Shown piece by piece: positions 46,343 to 55,700 of a DNA stretch of 64,000 nucleotides (its first letter is position 1; each line of letters starts with the position of its first letter). Position numbers and translations under genes: made by a program. Under the pieces are notes generated by a model that saw only the letters and a program-made list of their open reading frames with translations, was not told the origin of the DNA and ran no database searches. This DNA comes from an uncultured Mediterraneibacter sp. GTDB taxonomy: Bacteria > Bacillota > Clostridia > Lachnospirales > Lachnospiraceae. Where the stretch lies: NCBI RefSeq assembly GCF_934330165.1, contig NZ_CAKRGI010000002.1:62001-126000 (forward strand), given 5' to 3'.

Positions 46343-49300
46343 ATGAAGAAAAAGACCCTTTCAATGATTATGGGACTTATTCTCGGAGTGACAACTGTAT
46401 TTGGTTCTATCGGAACTACAACAGTAACAGTATCCGCAGCTTCAGGTGAAGTGACAGATGCCGACTGTGCTGACAATAATACAGACGCCCCGGCTGCTGA
46501 TGAAGTTGTACCGGACGCCAACCAGTACAAGTATCAGAAAGATGAGCTTGCAGCATTCTGTCACTTCGGACCAAATACCTTCAACGAGGTAGAGTGGGGA
46601 GAAAATTACGGTGACAGATCACCGGCAGACATCTTTACACTGACAAATGACTTCGATGCAGATACACTGGTCAGCACTCTGAAAAATGCAGGATTCAAGA
46701 AGATCATTGTAACTGCAAAGCACCATGATGGTTTCTGTATCTGGAACAGTGCCTATACAGATTATTGTGTAAAGAATACAAATTATAAGAATGGTCAGGG
46801 AGATGTCCTTGCTGAAATCTCTGCAGCCTGCACAAAGTACGATCTGGATATGGGACTTTATCTGTCACCATGGGATATCCATGAGCCATCTTACGGATAT
46901 TATGATGCCAATGGAAATCCAACAACAAAGGAAAATGATGCGAAGGACTATAATGATTACTATAATAATCAGCTGACAGAGATCCTCAGCAATGATAAGT
47001 ATGGTAACGACGGACATTTCGTAGAAGTGTGGATGGACGGAGCAAAAGGAAGCGGTGCGAATGCACAGGAATACGACTTCACAAGATGGTTCAATACCAT
47101 TCAGAAATACGAAGGAAAAGCGGCTCATTATGATGCAGACTGTATGCTGTTCGGAGCCGGAGCATACACAACAGTCCGTTGGATCGGAAATGAGGACGGT
47201 GTAGCTTATGAAGATACATGGTCAAAATCAACTGTAAATGTAGATGCAAATACGATTGACAGTAACGGAAGCACACCGTATACAAAGGGATATGAGAATG
47301 GTAATAAATGGACTGTACCGGAGTGTGACGGACGTATTACATCCGGATGGTTCTGGGGAACAAATAAGTGTACTCCGAAGACAATTTCTCAGCTTGCAAC
47401 AATGTATTTTGATTCAGTAGGACATAATGGAACTATGCTTCTGAATGTACCTCCGAACAATCAGGGTACAGTAGACCAGGCAATCCTGGACAGAGTAACC
47501 GAATTTGGAAATAACCTGGAAGAGACCTTCAGAACAAATCTTGTAAAAGCAGAAGGAACAACAATCACAGCATCCAATGTTCGTGGAAATGATATTGATT
47601 TCAAACCGGGTAATGTAGTAGACGGTGATGATGCAACATACTGGACAACAGATGACGGCACAAAGAGCGGAAGTCTGACGATCAAATGGAATACTGCAAA
47701 GAAATTTGATGTAGTTTCTATTGAAGAGGCAATCCAGAAAGGACAGCACATCAACAGCTACAAAGTTGAGTACAAGACATCCGACAGTGCGAACTGGCAG
47801 ACACTGAAGAGTGGTGTTACGATCGGTGCAAAGAGACTGGTCAGAACATCTCCTGTATCAGCAACTCAGGTAAAAATTACTGTAGGAACATCAGACGGTA
47901 AAGTTCCGATGTTAAGTGAAGTTGGTGTATACAAGGCAAGTGAAGGATTCCAGTTAGCAGGTACTGCACCGGAGGGAATGGAGACAACAAGTGTCAACGA
48001 TACAAGCAAGTTTACATTCAGCTCCACAGGATGGAATCCGCAGACAGGAAGCTCCTATATCAATGGTCAGAATACATGGTCCAATAAGGCAAATGCAGAA
48101 TTTACTTATACATTTGACGGAACAAAAGTATATCTGATGGGAACAAAAGACCCGGGACATGGTTCTGCTGATGTCTATATTGATGAACAGCTGGTAGAGA
48201 CGATCAATACGCATGCGACAAGCAGATCCACCGGAACAAAGATTTTTGAATCTGCAGATCTGACGGACGGTCATCATACACTGAGAGTTGTTGCAAAGAC
48301 AAGTGCAGCGATCGGTGTAGAAGCAGCTTACGTGATCAATAATGGCGGCGTAGGAATGATCGAACTCGAAAATTCTGCTTACACAATGAACGAAGAATCC
48401 ACACTGGCTGTCAAAGTAAAGCGTGTCGGCGGAACAAAGGGAACGATCACAGCAAAGATTCAGCCAAATCCAGGAAGTGCAATCCAGGATGACTTCAATA
48501 CAGAGCTTGCACCAACAGTAACACTGAATGATGGAGAATCAGAAGTAACTGTTCAGAAAGCAGCAGAAACAAGACGTAACACAAATACGACTGGTGACCG
48601 TGTATTCTCAATCGAACTGACAGAGAAAACACCGGAAAACGCAATTATCGGTTTCAACAGTTCTGCAAGGATCACGATCAAAGATGCAGATGCAATCAAC
48701 AGTGAGAAACTTCAGACGCTGGTTAATCAGTCAGCAGAACTGAAAGAAAATCTGTATTCAGACGGCTGGGATACATTTGCAGCAGCACTGAAGGCAGCAC
48801 AGGAAGCACTGGCAAATGAGAGTGCAACAGATGCAACGATCAGAAATGCATATACAGCACTTGAAACTGCAAAGAATGCTCTTGTAGCACGTACAAAATA
48901 TACAACAGATGACAGATTCCAGTTCCCATGGAAGACGGGAACAAGTGCAACTCTGGAAGCAGAGTTTGCTACAACCATTACAGAAGCCTGCGGAGACACA
49001 CAGTGGAGATGTGAAGTTAATTCAGAAAATTGGGCAAGCAATGGTAAGTATATTAATTCATTGAATAAGACTAATACAGGTACAGATAAAGTTGAGTATG
49101 CGTACAATGCAAAAAAACCAGGTACATATCACGTGGTTGCAACTTATCGTAGTGGAGACACCAATAATGGAAATAAACTTGCATGGTCAGAAGCAAATAA
49201 TAAGATTACGGCAGGAAATATAACAACTCCACATACAAAAGTAAATAATGTGCTTTCTGTTGGTACAGTTGAGTTTGATATTGTTGTAACAGAAGCAGGA

Positions 49301-51442
49301 GAAGGAACTTTGATCCTTCAGCCGGTAGACAACAGCGGTGCACCGCAGCTTGATAAACTTGAAATTACACCAAAGAATGTTGCAGTTGAGTCTTATGATA
49401 TCACAGCAACAGCAGGTGAAGGCGGTACGATCACAGCAGAAGGTCTTGCAGATGGCAAGGTATCTGTTACAGAAGGTGAAAGTGCAACATTCATGATTGC
49501 AGCAAATGATGGATATGAAGTCAGCGATGTTAAAGTTGACGGAACATCTGTAGGAAAGAGAACTTCCTATACATTTGAAAATGTAACTGCAGCTCATACA
49601 ATTGAGGCAACATTTGCATTTATAAATTATACTGCAGCAAATCCATTTGAATTCCCGACAACAAAGGGAACGACAAAGACTCTGGAAGCAGAGTATGCAA
49701 CAGAACTGATCAACAGTAATGATTCAGATTCCGATCCAAGCTGGCCGCTTAGTCTTGGAACAGGCGACTGGGCAAGTAATGGAAAATTCCTGAACTGTAT
49801 GGCATACAAAGATTATGCAAAATATGCATATGTAGCAACAGTTCCGGGAACATACACTGTAACGGGTACTTATCGTGCCGGAGCAGCAAATAAGCTTGCA
49901 TTCTCAGAAGAAAATGGAAAGATCACAGCTACTCAGGTTGACTGCCCGTCAACAAGTGAAAATAGTTCTCTGACAGTGAAGACATTCACTCTTACACTTG
50001 AAGTAACAGAGGCAGGAGCAGGAACTCTGATCCTTACAGCACCGGATACAAATAAAGCTCCGCAGCTTGATAAGTTTGATATTGTACTTACAAAGACAGC
50101 AGACGAAGCTGACCTTACAGAACTTCAGACAGCGATCACAAATGCAGAGGCAATCATCAACGCAACGGATAAAGATAAATATTCCGCAGCAGCACTTGTA
50201 GAACTTCAGGAACTTGTAAATGCAGGAAAGCAGCTGACAACAGCAAGCTCTCAGGCAGATGTAGATGCAAAGAAAGCTGAGATCACAGCAAAGACTGCTG
50301 ACATCCAGACTCAGTTCACAATTACAGCAACAGCAGGTGAGGGTGGAAAGATCGCACCGACAGGAGCAACAAAGGTTTACAAAGGAACATCCAAAGCATT
50401 CACGATCACTCCAAATGCAGGATACCATGTAGACAGCCTTACAGTAGATGGAACTGCAGTTAACGTTGTAACAGAATATACATTCTCAGATGTAACAGCC
50501 AACCATACGATTGCAGTAACATTTGCAAAAGATGCAGTAACAGTTGCAAAAGAAAATCTGCTTGCAGCCATCAATACAGCAAATGAGAAGCTCGCACAGA
50601 CAGACGTTTATACACCGGATTCTCTGGAAGCACTTCAGAATGCTGTAGATGAAGCTCAGACAGTTTACAACAAACCAGATGCAACTCAGACAGAAGTTGA
50701 CAATGCGAAAGCAAATGTAGAAGCTAAGATTGCAGCACTGAAAGAGAAGGCAGACAAATCTGCACTGAGACTTGCAGTGACAGCAGCAGAGGGTGAAGCA
50801 GCCCTGACAGACAAGTATACAGAAGAATCTATCGCAGCTCTTCAGACAGCCATCAATGAAGCAAATGCAGTTCTGGCTGATGACAACGCAACTCAGGCGG
50901 ATGTAGATGCACAGGTTGAAGCTGTAAATGCAGCAAAAGCAGCTCTTGCAGAGAAAAAAGCACCAGTTGTAATAGAGGAGCTTGAAAAGGCGGTTGCAGA
51001 CGCAACAGAAGTTGTCGGAGCAACAGACAAGTATACAGCCGCATCACTTGCAGCCCTTCAGTCAGCAATTGATGCAGCCAATGCAGTTCTTCAGGATCCA
51101 GATGCAACTCAGGACGAGATCGATGCAGCAGTACAGTCTGTAAAGGAAGCAAAAGAAGCCCTGAAAGCAAAAGATGATAATAAGAAGGACGACAATAAGA
51201 AAGACGACAACAAGAAAGATGATAGCAAGAAGGACGATAATAGCGGATCCAATAATAATGGCGGAAATAACAACGGCAATACAAATGCAGGATCAAAGAA
51301 TAATGGTTCTTCCAATAACGGCACAGCAAATGCAGTGAAAGCAGCCAAGACTGGTGATACAGCAAATGTAGCTGGAATGGCAATGCTTTGCCTGGCAGCA
51401 GGACTTGTTGCAGTAATGGCAAGGAGAAAAAGAACAAACTAA
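46343..51442 (+). CDS. Cell-surface GH29 alpha-L-fucosidase with carbohydrate-binding and FIVAR modules
   Basis: 1699 residues from ATG 46343 (GGAGG upstream). Signal peptide, then a GH29 barrel (about 45-390: AFCHFGPNTFNEVEWGE, KKIIVTAKHHDGFCIW, nucleophile D232 in VEVWMDGAKG). The sequence resembles the GH29 subfamily acting on alpha1,3/4 fucose of Lewis-type structures. A CBM32-like F5/8C domain (DFKPGNVVDGDDATYWTTDD) follows, then a second beta-sandwich, a Calx-like domain, two similar FEFPTTKGTTKTLEAEYATE-type modules, two InlB-type repeats (TAGEGG) and FIVAR repeats. It ends with a KKDDN spacer and KAAKTGD sorting tail. The role is to remove fucose that blocks GH136. Confidence 0.85.
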   Translation: MKKKTLSMIMGLILGVTTVFGSIGTTTVTVSAASGEVTDADCADNNTDAPAADEVVPDANQYKYQKDELAAFCHFGPNTFNEVEWGENYGDRSPADIFTLTNDFDADTLVSTLKNAGFKKIIVTAKHHDGFCIWNSAYTDYCVKNTNYKNGQGDVLAEISAACTKYDLDMGLYLSPWDIHEPSYGYYDANGNPTTKENDAKDYNDYYNNQLTEILSNDKYGNDGHFVEVWMDGAKGSGANAQEYDFTRWFNTIQKYEGKAAHYDADCMLFGAGAYTTVRWIGNEDGVAYEDTWSKSTVNVDANTIDSNGSTPYTKGYENGNKWTVPECDGRITSGWFWGTNKCTPKTISQLATMYFDSVGHNGTMLLNVPPNNQGTVDQAILDRVTEFGNNLEETFRTNLVKAEGTTITASNVRGNDIDFKPGNVVDGDDATYWTTDDGTKSGSLTIKWNTAKKFDVVSIEEAIQKGQHINSYKVEYKTSDSANWQTLKSGVTIGAKRLVRTSPVSATQVKITVGTSDGKVPMLSEVGVYKASEGFQLAGTAPEGMETTSVNDTSKFTFSSTGWNPQTGSSYINGQNTWSNKANAEFTYTFDGTKVYLMGTKDPGHGSADVYIDEQLVETINTHATSRSTGTKIFESADLTDGHHTLRVVAKTSAAIGVEAAYVINNGGVGMIELENSAYTMNEESTLAVKVKRVGGTKGTITAKIQPNPGSAIQDDFNTELAPTVTLNDGESEVTVQKAAETRRNTNTTGDRVFSIELTEKTPENAIIGFNSSARITIKDADAINSEKLQTLVNQSAELKENLYSDGWDTFAAALKAAQEALANESATDATIRNAYTALETAKNALVARTKYTTDDRFQFPWKTGTSATLEAEFATTITEACGDTQWRCEVNSENWASNGKYINSLNKTNTGTDKVEYAYNAKKPGTYHVVATYRSGDTNNGNKLAWSEANNKITAGNITTPHTKVNNVLSVGTVEFDIVVTEAGEGTLILQPVDNSGAPQLDKLEITPKNVAVESYDITATAGEGGTITAEGLADGKVSVTEGESATFMIAANDGYEVSDVKVDGTSVGKRTSYTFENVTAAHTIEATFAFINYTAANPFEFPTTKGTTKTLEAEYATELINSNDSDSDPSWPLSLGTGDWASNGKFLNCMAYKDYAKYAYVATVPGTYTVTGTYRAGAANKLAFSEENGKITATQVDCPSTSENSSLTVKTFTLTLEVTEAGAGTLILTAPDTNKAPQLDKFDIVLTKTADEADLTELQTAITNAEAIINATDKDKYSAAALVELQELVNAGKQLTTASSQADVDAKKAEITAKTADIQTQFTITATAGEGGKIAPTGATKVYKGTSKAFTITPNAGYHVDSLTVDGTAVNVVTEYTFSDVTANHTIAVTFAKDAVTVAKENLLAAINTANEKLAQTDVYTPDSLEALQNAVDEAQTVYNKPDATQTEVDNAKANVEAKIAALKEKADKSALRLAVTAAEGEAALTDKYTEESIAALQTAINEANAVLADDNATQADVDAQVEAVNAAKAALAEKKAPVVIEELEKAVADATEVVGATDKYTAASLAALQSAIDAANAVLQDPDATQDEIDAAVQSVKEAKEALKAKDDNKKDDNKKDDNKKDDSKKDDNSGSNNNGGNNNGNTNAGSKNNGSSNNGTANAVKAAKTGDTANVAGMAMLCLAAGLVAVMARRKRTN

Positions 51443-51485
51443 TCAGAAGTGAGTTTTGAATTTCCAATGCAGTAAAAGACAAAAT

Positions 51486-51527
51486 AAAGCACAGCCAACA
51501 GAGTTTTATCTCTGATGGCTGTGCTTT
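51486..51527. terminator. Bidirectional terminator between GH29 and the first araC gene
   Basis: Perfect 11-bp stem AAAGCACAGCC (51486-51496) / GGCTGTGCTTT (51517-51527). T-rich sequence follows on the minus strand and a short T/A run on the plus strand. It ends both convergent genes. Confidence 0.8.
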
Positions 51528-51546
51528 ATGATATTTGAAAAAGTTT

Positions 51547-52476
51547 TTATTTCAAAATTGCTTTTCTGTAATGTGACGGTGTTGCATTTACCACGTTCAT
51601 AAAGACTTTGGAATAATGCTGGGAATCTTTGAACCCGACCTGAAGAGCGATCTCTGTTAGTGTCAGACTTGTATTCTGCATTAATTCAATGGAACGGTTG
51701 ATCCGGTAAATGTTAATGTAATTAGAAAGGGTTACCCCCATATAATTCTTGAAGATCTTACTCAGATAGCGGACAGAGATATGCAGCTGTAAGGCGATAT
51801 CCTCCTGACGGATCTTTTGGGTAAAATGTTCCTGAACATAATTCAGTGTATAAGCCACGTAACTGTTCTGAAGCTGTGGTTCGGAAAATTCACGCTCTGT
51901 TTCTGTGTGATCAAGGATATACAACATCAGGTTCATCAGTGCAACGTTAATATTTGCAGCAGAGAAGAGACTGTTGGATGAAGCATAGAGCGTAATGAGC
52001 TTCTGAAGATGTTCATTGATGACCGGATCCGATTCCATTCGGTAATAGAATTGGGCAGAAAAGCGGATCGCGTGCATCAGAGTGATAGGAAAAACTCCCT
52101 CATCTTCAAGAACAATCGTGGAAAACATCTCAGGATTAAAGTGAATATGCTGAAATTCACAGTCCGATGTATCATTCAGATAGAAAGAATGGATCACATC
52201 CGGGAGCAGCATAATAAACTCACCCTCTGTACAGTGGATGGTTTCCGACTGGATATCCATATAACATTCACCGGAAAGAATCCGATAAATCTCAATATTT
52301 GTATGTAAGTGCCGGGCAAAACTATAACCGGCTTTACGATATTCAACAACAGCACCGGACAGAATGGAATCGGACAATGTCATCAATCCAGGTACTTCGT
52401 GTTTCTGAATCTTAGTTTCCTCAGAAGGAGGAGTGGAATGTTCATTTATTGACTGAACGCTAGTTTTTTTCTTCAT
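51547..52476 (-). CDS. AraC-family transcriptional regulator (first)
   Basis: 309 residues. N-terminal cupin-like sugar-sensing domain (SFARHLHTNIEIYRILSGE, EGEFIMLLPDVIHSFYLND) and a C-terminal double helix-turn-helix (IRQEDIALQLHISVRYLSKIF and LTEIALQVGFKDSQHYSKVF). ATG at 52476 is preferred because GGAGG lies 12 bases upstream; the in-frame ATG at 52518 has no site. It is divergent from the GH95 gene, and its own extended -10 (TGTTATAAT, minus strand 52527-52535) lies in the same gap as the GH95 promoter box. It probably activates the glycosidase genes and may control itself. Confidence 0.88.
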   Translation of the reverse strand: MKKKTSVQSINEHSTPPSEETKIQKHEVPGLMTLSDSILSGAVVEYRKAGYSFARHLHTNIEIYRILSGECYMDIQSETIHCTEGEFIMLLPDVIHSFYLNDTSDCEFQHIHFNPEMFSTIVLEDEGVFPITLMHAIRFSAQFYYRMESDPVINEHLQKLITLYASSNSLFSAANINVALMNLMLYILDHTETEREFSEPQLQNSYVAYTLNYVQEHFTQKIRQEDIALQLHISVRYLSKIFKNYMGVTLSNYINIYRINRSIELMQNTSLTLTEIALQVGFKDSQHYSKVFMNVVNATPSHYRKAILK

Positions 52477-52620
52477 GTGTAAAAAAATCCTCCATATATA
52501 AGCACAAATAATAATCATTAATGTGTATTATAACAGAAATAAAGAAAAAATGTACCGAAAAATACAAAAAGTGTGAATAATTTTTTAAAAAATATAAATA
52601 AAATGTGAATCCGAGGTTCT

Positions 52621-52689
52621 GAATTTGACAAAATAAGCGATTATAAAGATGAAATTGAACAAGCATGATCAAAAGAAAAGCTTTATAAT
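52621..52689 (+). promoter_or_regulatory. Promoter and shared operator of the GH95 gene
   Basis: GAATTTGACAAAATAAGCG (52621-52639) starts 63 bases before TATAAT (52684-52689), the same arrangement as at 41702-41770. The 318-base gap (52477-52794) also holds the minus-strand promoter of the araC gene and a long A/T-rich stretch. Confidence 0.65.
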
Positions 52690-52794
52690 GTAGATAATTG
52701 GACACTGGGAGGAGTCTGCCTGAAGAAATACGAAGGCAGAGGAATTTCATGACAATAAATAAGATACATCAAGAACGTATCAGAAAGGGGTATT

Positions 52795-55700
52795 ATGAGA
52801 AGAAAAATGAAATGGCGGGTACTTGCAAGTGCCTGTGCAGCAGCAATGGCTGTGACGTCTCTGCCGTATATGGCAACGCAGGTCAATGCGGAACCGGTCG
52901 CTGCAACGCAGCAGACTGGTGACAATGATCTGAAGCTGTGGTATACAAGTCCGGCAGACATTACCAAGTATTACGAAGGCTGGCAGGAAAAGTCGCTTCC
53001 GATTGGTAATGGCGGGATCGGTGGAACAGTATTCGGCGGAATCACCAGAGAACGTATCCAGCTCAACGACAAATCGCTTTGGTCAGGAGGACCAAGCACC
53101 AGCAGACCGAACTACAATGGAGGTAACCTGGAGAATAAGGGGAATAACGGATCTACCATGACTCAGATCCACAATTATTTCGCAAACGGACAGGACAGCT
53201 CCGCGATCAGTCTTGCCAACAGCAACCTTGTTGGTTTAAGTGATGATGCAGGAACAAACGGATATGGATATTACCTTAGCTGGGGAAATATGTATATCGA
53301 TTCCAAAAATGTATCATCCAACAGTGAGGTAAGCAATTACAGCCGCGACCTGGATCTGAATACAGCCATCGCAGGGGTAAACTATGACAAGGGAAGTACG
53401 CATTATTCAAGAGAGAACTTCACAAGTTATCCGGATAATGTCATCGTGACTCATATCACAGCAGACGGATCTGAAAAGATCAGCCTGGATGTGAGTGTAG
53501 AACCGGATAATACAAGCGGAGGAGCTGCCAATTCCATCGGAGAGAACGGCTATAAGAGAACATGGAATACAACCGTGTCAGGTGGACGGATCTCCGTCAA
53601 CGGACAGCTCACAGACAACCAGATGAAATTTTCATCCCAGACCCAGGTTATTACCGACAATGGCGGTACAGTGACAGATGGGGATGGAAAGGTCAGTGTT
53701 TCCGGTGCAAGCGAGGTTACGATCATCACTTCCATGGGAACAGATTATAAAGACGAATATCCAAGCTACAGAACAGGTGAGACGGCAGATGAGCTGACAA
53801 ACCGTGTAAAATGGTATGTGGATCAGGCAGAGGTTAAGACCTATGAAGAACTGAAAGCAAATCATGTAAGTGATTATCAGAATATCTTCAACCGTGTCGA
53901 CCTGGATCTGGGACAGACCGTTTCAACAAAGACAACAGATGCACTTCTCTCTGCATATAAGGCAGGAACTGCATCAGAAGCTGAAAGACGTCAGCTGGAA
54001 GTCATGCTGTTCCAGTATGGAAGATTTATGACCATCGAGTCTTCCAGAGAGACAAGGACAGATGGAAATGGTTATGTCAGAGAGACACTTCCTTCCAACC
54101 TTCAGGGACTGTGGGTCGGAGCGAACAACTCTCCATGGCATTCAGATTACCATATGAATGTAAACTTACAGATGAACTACTGGCCGACATACTCAACGAA
54201 CATGGCAGAGTGTGCTGAACCACTGGTTGATTATGTGGATGCCCTCAGAGAACCGGGGCGTGTGACCGCAGCGATCTATGCAGGAGTTTCCAGTGCCGAT
54301 GGTGAGGAAAACGGATTCATGGCACATACGCAGAACAACCCGTTCGGATGGACCTGTCCTGGATGGAGTTTCAGCTGGGGATGGTCACCGGCAGCAGTAC
54401 CGTGGATCTTACAGAACTGCTGGTCTTACTATGAGTACACCGGAGATACATCTTATTTAAGAGACAATATCTATCCGATAATGAAGGAAGAGGCCAAGCT
54501 GTATGATCAGATGCTTGTCCGTGACAGTGATGGAAAGCTGGTATCTTCACCGGCATATTCACCGGAGCATGGACCGGTCACAAGCGGCAACACTTATGAG
54601 CAGACACTGATCTGGCAGTTATACGAGGATACGATCAAAGCAGCGGAGATCCTCGGAACAGATGAAGAACTGGCAGCTACATGGAAAGCAAACCAGGCAG
54701 ATCTGAAAGGACCGATCGAAGTCGGCGACAGCGGACAGATCAAAGAATGGTATACAGAGACAACCTTTAACCATAATGCAAGTGGAAGTACCCTCGGTGA
54801 AGGATATAACCACCGTCATATGTCCCATCTTCTCGGACTTTTCCCGGGAGACCTCATTACAGAGGATAATGCAGAATGGTTTGCAGCAGCAAAGGTATCG
54901 ATGCAGAACCGTACAGATGAAAGTACCGGATGGGGAATGGCACAGAGAATCAACAGCTGGGCAAGACTGGGTGATGGAAATAAAGCTTATCAGATCATCA
55001 AGAACCTGTTCAACGGTGGAATCTATGCGAACCTGTTCGACTATCATCAGCCGAAATATTTCCAGATTGATGGTAACTTCGGTTATACATCCGGTGTGGC
55101 TGAGATGCTTCTGCAGAGCAATGCAGGATACATCAACCTTCTTCCGGCAGTTCCAGATGACTGGGCAAACGGAAGTGTAAACGGACTGGTTGCACAGGGC
55201 AATTTTGAAGTATCCATGGACTGGACAGACGGAAATGTAACAACCGCTACGATCCTTTCCAAGAATGGCGGAGAAGCAGTAGTACAGACAAAGAATGCAT
55301 CTCTTGCAACCGTGGTAGACAGCGATGGAAAGGTAGTCGATGTGACACCTGTAAAAGAAAACCGTATCTCTTTCGCAACAGAAGCCGGAAAGAGCTATAC
55401 ATTAAAAGATATCCCGGCATCTGCTGAGGTAGCAGTTCCAACAGGACTGACAGCACTCCGTGCAGACACTGAGAATGTAGAACTTTCCTGGGATGCCGTA
55501 ACCGCAGAAGAGGGAAGCAACGTAACATACAATGTATACCGTCAGGTAGCAAATGGTGATGTGATCTGCATTGAGACAGGTCTGACAACAACAACTTATA
55601 CAGATACAACAGCAGACAAGACACTTGGAACAATGAAGTACCAGGTATCTGCGGTTATAGAAGGAAATGAATCTGAAAAGAGTGCAGCAGTGACTGCAAC

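Noticed and set aside
51170..51250. Short regular DNA repeats that could suggest a CRISPR or satellite
   Set aside because: They encode the KDDNKKDDN spacer of the wall anchor; the period is set by codons and there are no unique spacers.
50853..51482. 209-codon frame antisense to the end of the GH29 gene
   Set aside because: Leu/His-rich low-complexity product that mirrors FIVAR and KDDN coding repeats; no start signals.
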